From NCBI GenBank assembly GCA_004296455.1, contig AP018275.1:27395-91394 (forward strand): a DNA stretch of 64,000 nt. The letters run 5' to 3'. The DNA is from Calothrix sp. NIES-4101 (GTDB lineage Bacteria > Cyanobacteriota > Cyanobacteriia > Cyanobacteriales > Nostocaceae). This document shows, piece after piece, positions 62,416 to 64,000 of this stretch (positions are counted from its first letter, which is position 1; the number at the start of each line of letters is the position of its first letter). The notes beneath the pieces are model-generated. The model was given only the letters and a program-made list of their open reading frames with translations. It did no database searches and was not told the DNA's origin. A program made the position numbers and the translations under genes.

Positions 62416-62611
62416 GAATTAAGGGGATTTCGTTTACCCAATATTCAGTAGGTCTGCTGTATTTCATTTATGCAGTTAGTTCTGCTGAAGTAGATAAAAT
62501 TTAGCTGCACAGGTAGGGAGTAAGTAGTGTGCCAATGCAATGTACGCCCGCAAGCGATAAGCCTTCGGCATAACTTCGCTTAGCTCTGGAATCCTACAGA
62601 AATTTGCTAAA
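62416..62611. repeat. Dispersed cyanobacterial repeat between small gene and IS
   Basis: The stretch near 62550-62590 (GCAAGCGATAAGCCTTCGGC, then ATAACTTCGCTTAGC) is the same repeat type as at 7540-7580 in front of tenA. No gene. Confidence 0.5.
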
Positions 62612-64000
62612 CTCACATCTTGCACCTGGAAATATGAATGTCAAAACCATGACTACGTGCAAGGGGAGTTAGCCGTTGAATATCAAGTAAAAGAAGATAC
62701 ACAATTATATGTGGAAAAATAGATTCAAGGGCAGATTGTGCAGCCTGACCCCAATCAGGTGGCGATGCGCCCTGAAAATGGAGATAAGTCCAATGGGCAA
62801 TGAGGTAAGCAGTCAGTGAAAGGATAAGCCAGCGATACATACCCAGCAGAGTCCCTTGCCCAAAACGGTGTAAGCCAAAACGATGCTTTGCAGTTTTAAA
62901 CCACCCCTCAATCTGCCACCGACGCTTGCCCCACCACTTAAGAGTAGAAGCTTTAATTGGACGAGTAGACAAAACAAAGCGTTTTTCTAGTTTGCCATTA
63001 TCGCGTTTTAAGTAATACCAAGAAACGGTAACGGGGAAATTTAAACCAAATAAATAAACCTGTTGACCCTGTTGATGTAAACGTCTTAAAAATCTGCCAT
63101 CAGCCAACTTACGACTACTAGATACACCTGTAACAGCATGATATTTAAGCCGACGTACACCCTCAAGGAATTCTACACTGCCAAAGGCTGTGTCAGCTAA
63201 AATAATTGTTTGAAAATGTTGAGTTAAAGAAAGAGGTAAACGTTTAACCAGTTTGAGCCCAAGCATTGCAGGGGAAGGAGTTCCCTTACCTCGCCAAACA
63301 CGAAAACTCCAAGGAATGCGCCATTGTCCTATTACCAAATAAACTACGACTAGATGGAGACCACGCTTACCATTATAGACTTTGATTAAATCACTAAATT
63401 CTGGGAATTTGCCACGTTTTTCTAAAGTCGTCAGGTCAATAATTACTTGTAAAAATGGTCTGCGCCCTTTGCCTGATGACGATAATGAATTGATAACTTT
63501 TTGTAATACTGAAGAGCGAATTATCCGAATCATTTCCCTTGTTGACCAAGGATTGATATTTAAAAATCGACTGATTGCGCTTGGGGATTTTGTCTGACTA
63601 TGTTCAGGTAATGGGTGTCCTTGTGCCTCTAAGAATAACGCCAACATCGCTTCTAGGTTATCTTTTTGGTACTGCGTCGGCATCAGTTCTTTGAGGGTGT
63701 ACACTAAATCTTGGGCGTGAGCAAGCATTTTCTTAGTGCTTTGTTTAATCAGATATTTCACGCCTTTTCTCTCATGTTTTCGGTTGCCAATGCAAATCTG
63801 ACAATTTCATGGCGGTCATCCCCTTTGAAACGTACAGCATCTTAGCATCTGTTATTTTGGCATCCGAACCCGTAGTATTAGTTAGCTTGTAGTATTATTA
63901 ATTACCTTTTTTTTGCTTTCGACAAGCCTTTGCTTCCTGTAAGATTTTGCATCATTATATTCGCTTTTACGTGTTTACACAGCTAGGTGCAAGATATGAG
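62612..64000. mobile_element. IS4-type insertion sequence at the window edge
   Basis: Inverted ends CTCACATCTTGCACCT (62612-62627) and AGGTGCAAGATATGAG (63985-64000, one mismatch). The element is about 1389 bp; whether the window ends exactly at its border cannot be seen, so no target duplication can be tested. Confidence 0.75.
62613..63761 (-). CDS. IS4-family DDE transposase
   Basis: 382 residues. DDE_Tnp_1-type motifs: first Asp in LQVIIDLTTLEKRGKFPEF, second Asp in TIILADTAFGSVEFLEGV, and the YREK-like motif RRWQIEGWFKTAKHRFGLH with the catalytic Glu. Its stop codon lies inside the left terminal repeat. Open and apparently intact. Confidence 0.85.
   Translation of the reverse strand: MKYLIKQSTKKMLAHAQDLVYTLKELMPTQYQKDNLEAMLALFLEAQGHPLPEHSQTKSPSAISRFLNINPWSTREMIRIIRSSVLQKVINSLSSSGKGRRPFLQVIIDLTTLEKRGKFPEFSDLIKVYNGKRGLHLVVVYLVIGQWRIPWSFRVWRGKGTPSPAMLGLKLVKRLPLSLTQHFQTIILADTAFGSVEFLEGVRRLKYHAVTGVSSSRKLADGRFLRRLHQQGQQVYLFGLNFPVTVSWYYLKRDNGKLEKRFVLSTRPIKASTLKWWGKRRWQIEGWFKTAKHRFGLHRFGQGTLLGMYRWLILSLTAYLIAHWTYLHFQGASPPDWGQAAQSALESIFPHIIVYLLLLDIQRLTPLARSHGFDIHISRCKM

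Overview
This window looks like part of a large plasmid from a filamentous, probably heterocyst-forming (Nostocales) cyanobacterium. The reasons are the frequent GCGATCGC (HIP1) octamers, dispersed cyanobacterial short repeats, a plasmid-borne tRNA cluster, a ParA/ParB pair, a plasmid-type initiator with internal iterons next to a DnaB helicase, and families common in cyanobacteria (DUF1838, short-TSUP, VHL-beta, IS66/ISAzo13/IS4 elements). The host is inferred; no chromosomal marker is present.

Layout. 0.0-4.3 kb: a complete Tn5053/Tn7-like transposon (resolvase, TniA/TnsB, TniB/TnsC; no TniQ) whose ends carry tandem 20-bp repeats. 4.3-8.9 kb: parA-parB, small exported proteins and a TenA thiaminase. 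8.96-10.26 kb: an ISAzo13-like IS. 10.3-17.6 kb: a region of repeated AT-rich boxes leading into a tightly overlapping operon (putative DNA-binding protein, membrane AAA ATPase, DUF457 membrane protein, TraD/HerA-like ATPase broken by a MITE, HlyD-like and TolC-like proteins), probably a transfer or export machine. 17.6-23.6 kb: hicAB, a DUF1838 gene broken by an IS66-like element and by a MITE, and exported proteins. 23.65-25.3 kb: a second, truncated copy of the Tn5053/Tn7-like element. 25.3-49.0 kb: two inverted copies of one Tn3-family transposon flank a cargo region. That cargo holds a response regulator and histidine kinase, acetyltransferases, a MerR/thiopurine-methyltransferase/TSUP cassette, an oxidoreductase ending in an attC-like site, a metallothionein with a MerR-type promoter and an alpha/beta hydrolase. 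49.0-52.5 kb: serine hydrolase, tyrosine recombinase and a ribbon-helix-helix protein. 52.6-53.2 kb: six tRNA-like genes, four with a ~20-nt repeat inserted in the T-loop. 53.2-53.8 kb: a 638-bp element made only of transposon ends. 54.1-60.3 kb: replication module (XRE regulator, Rep with 21-bp iterons, DnaB) followed by a C5-methyltransferase that overlaps a KilA-N/adenine-methyltransferase fusion. 60.3-64.0 kb: exported small proteins, a 2-oxoglutarate oxygenase and an IS4-type IS.

How it fits together. The core functions are replication (Rep/DnaB), segregation (ParAB), stability (HicAB), possible transfer (10.3-17.6 kb) and DNA modification. The rest has been heavily rewritten by mobile DNA: target-site duplications directly prove five insertions (9 bp three times, 8 bp once, 11 bp once). 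A recurring 20-bp palindrome 70-100 bp upstream of four cargo genes suggests one local regulon. The strongest candidates for something undescribed are the T-loop-interrupted tRNAs, the two-frame coding across the methyltransferase junction, the TniQ-less transposon with its end-only relative beside the tRNAs, and the palindrome regulon.
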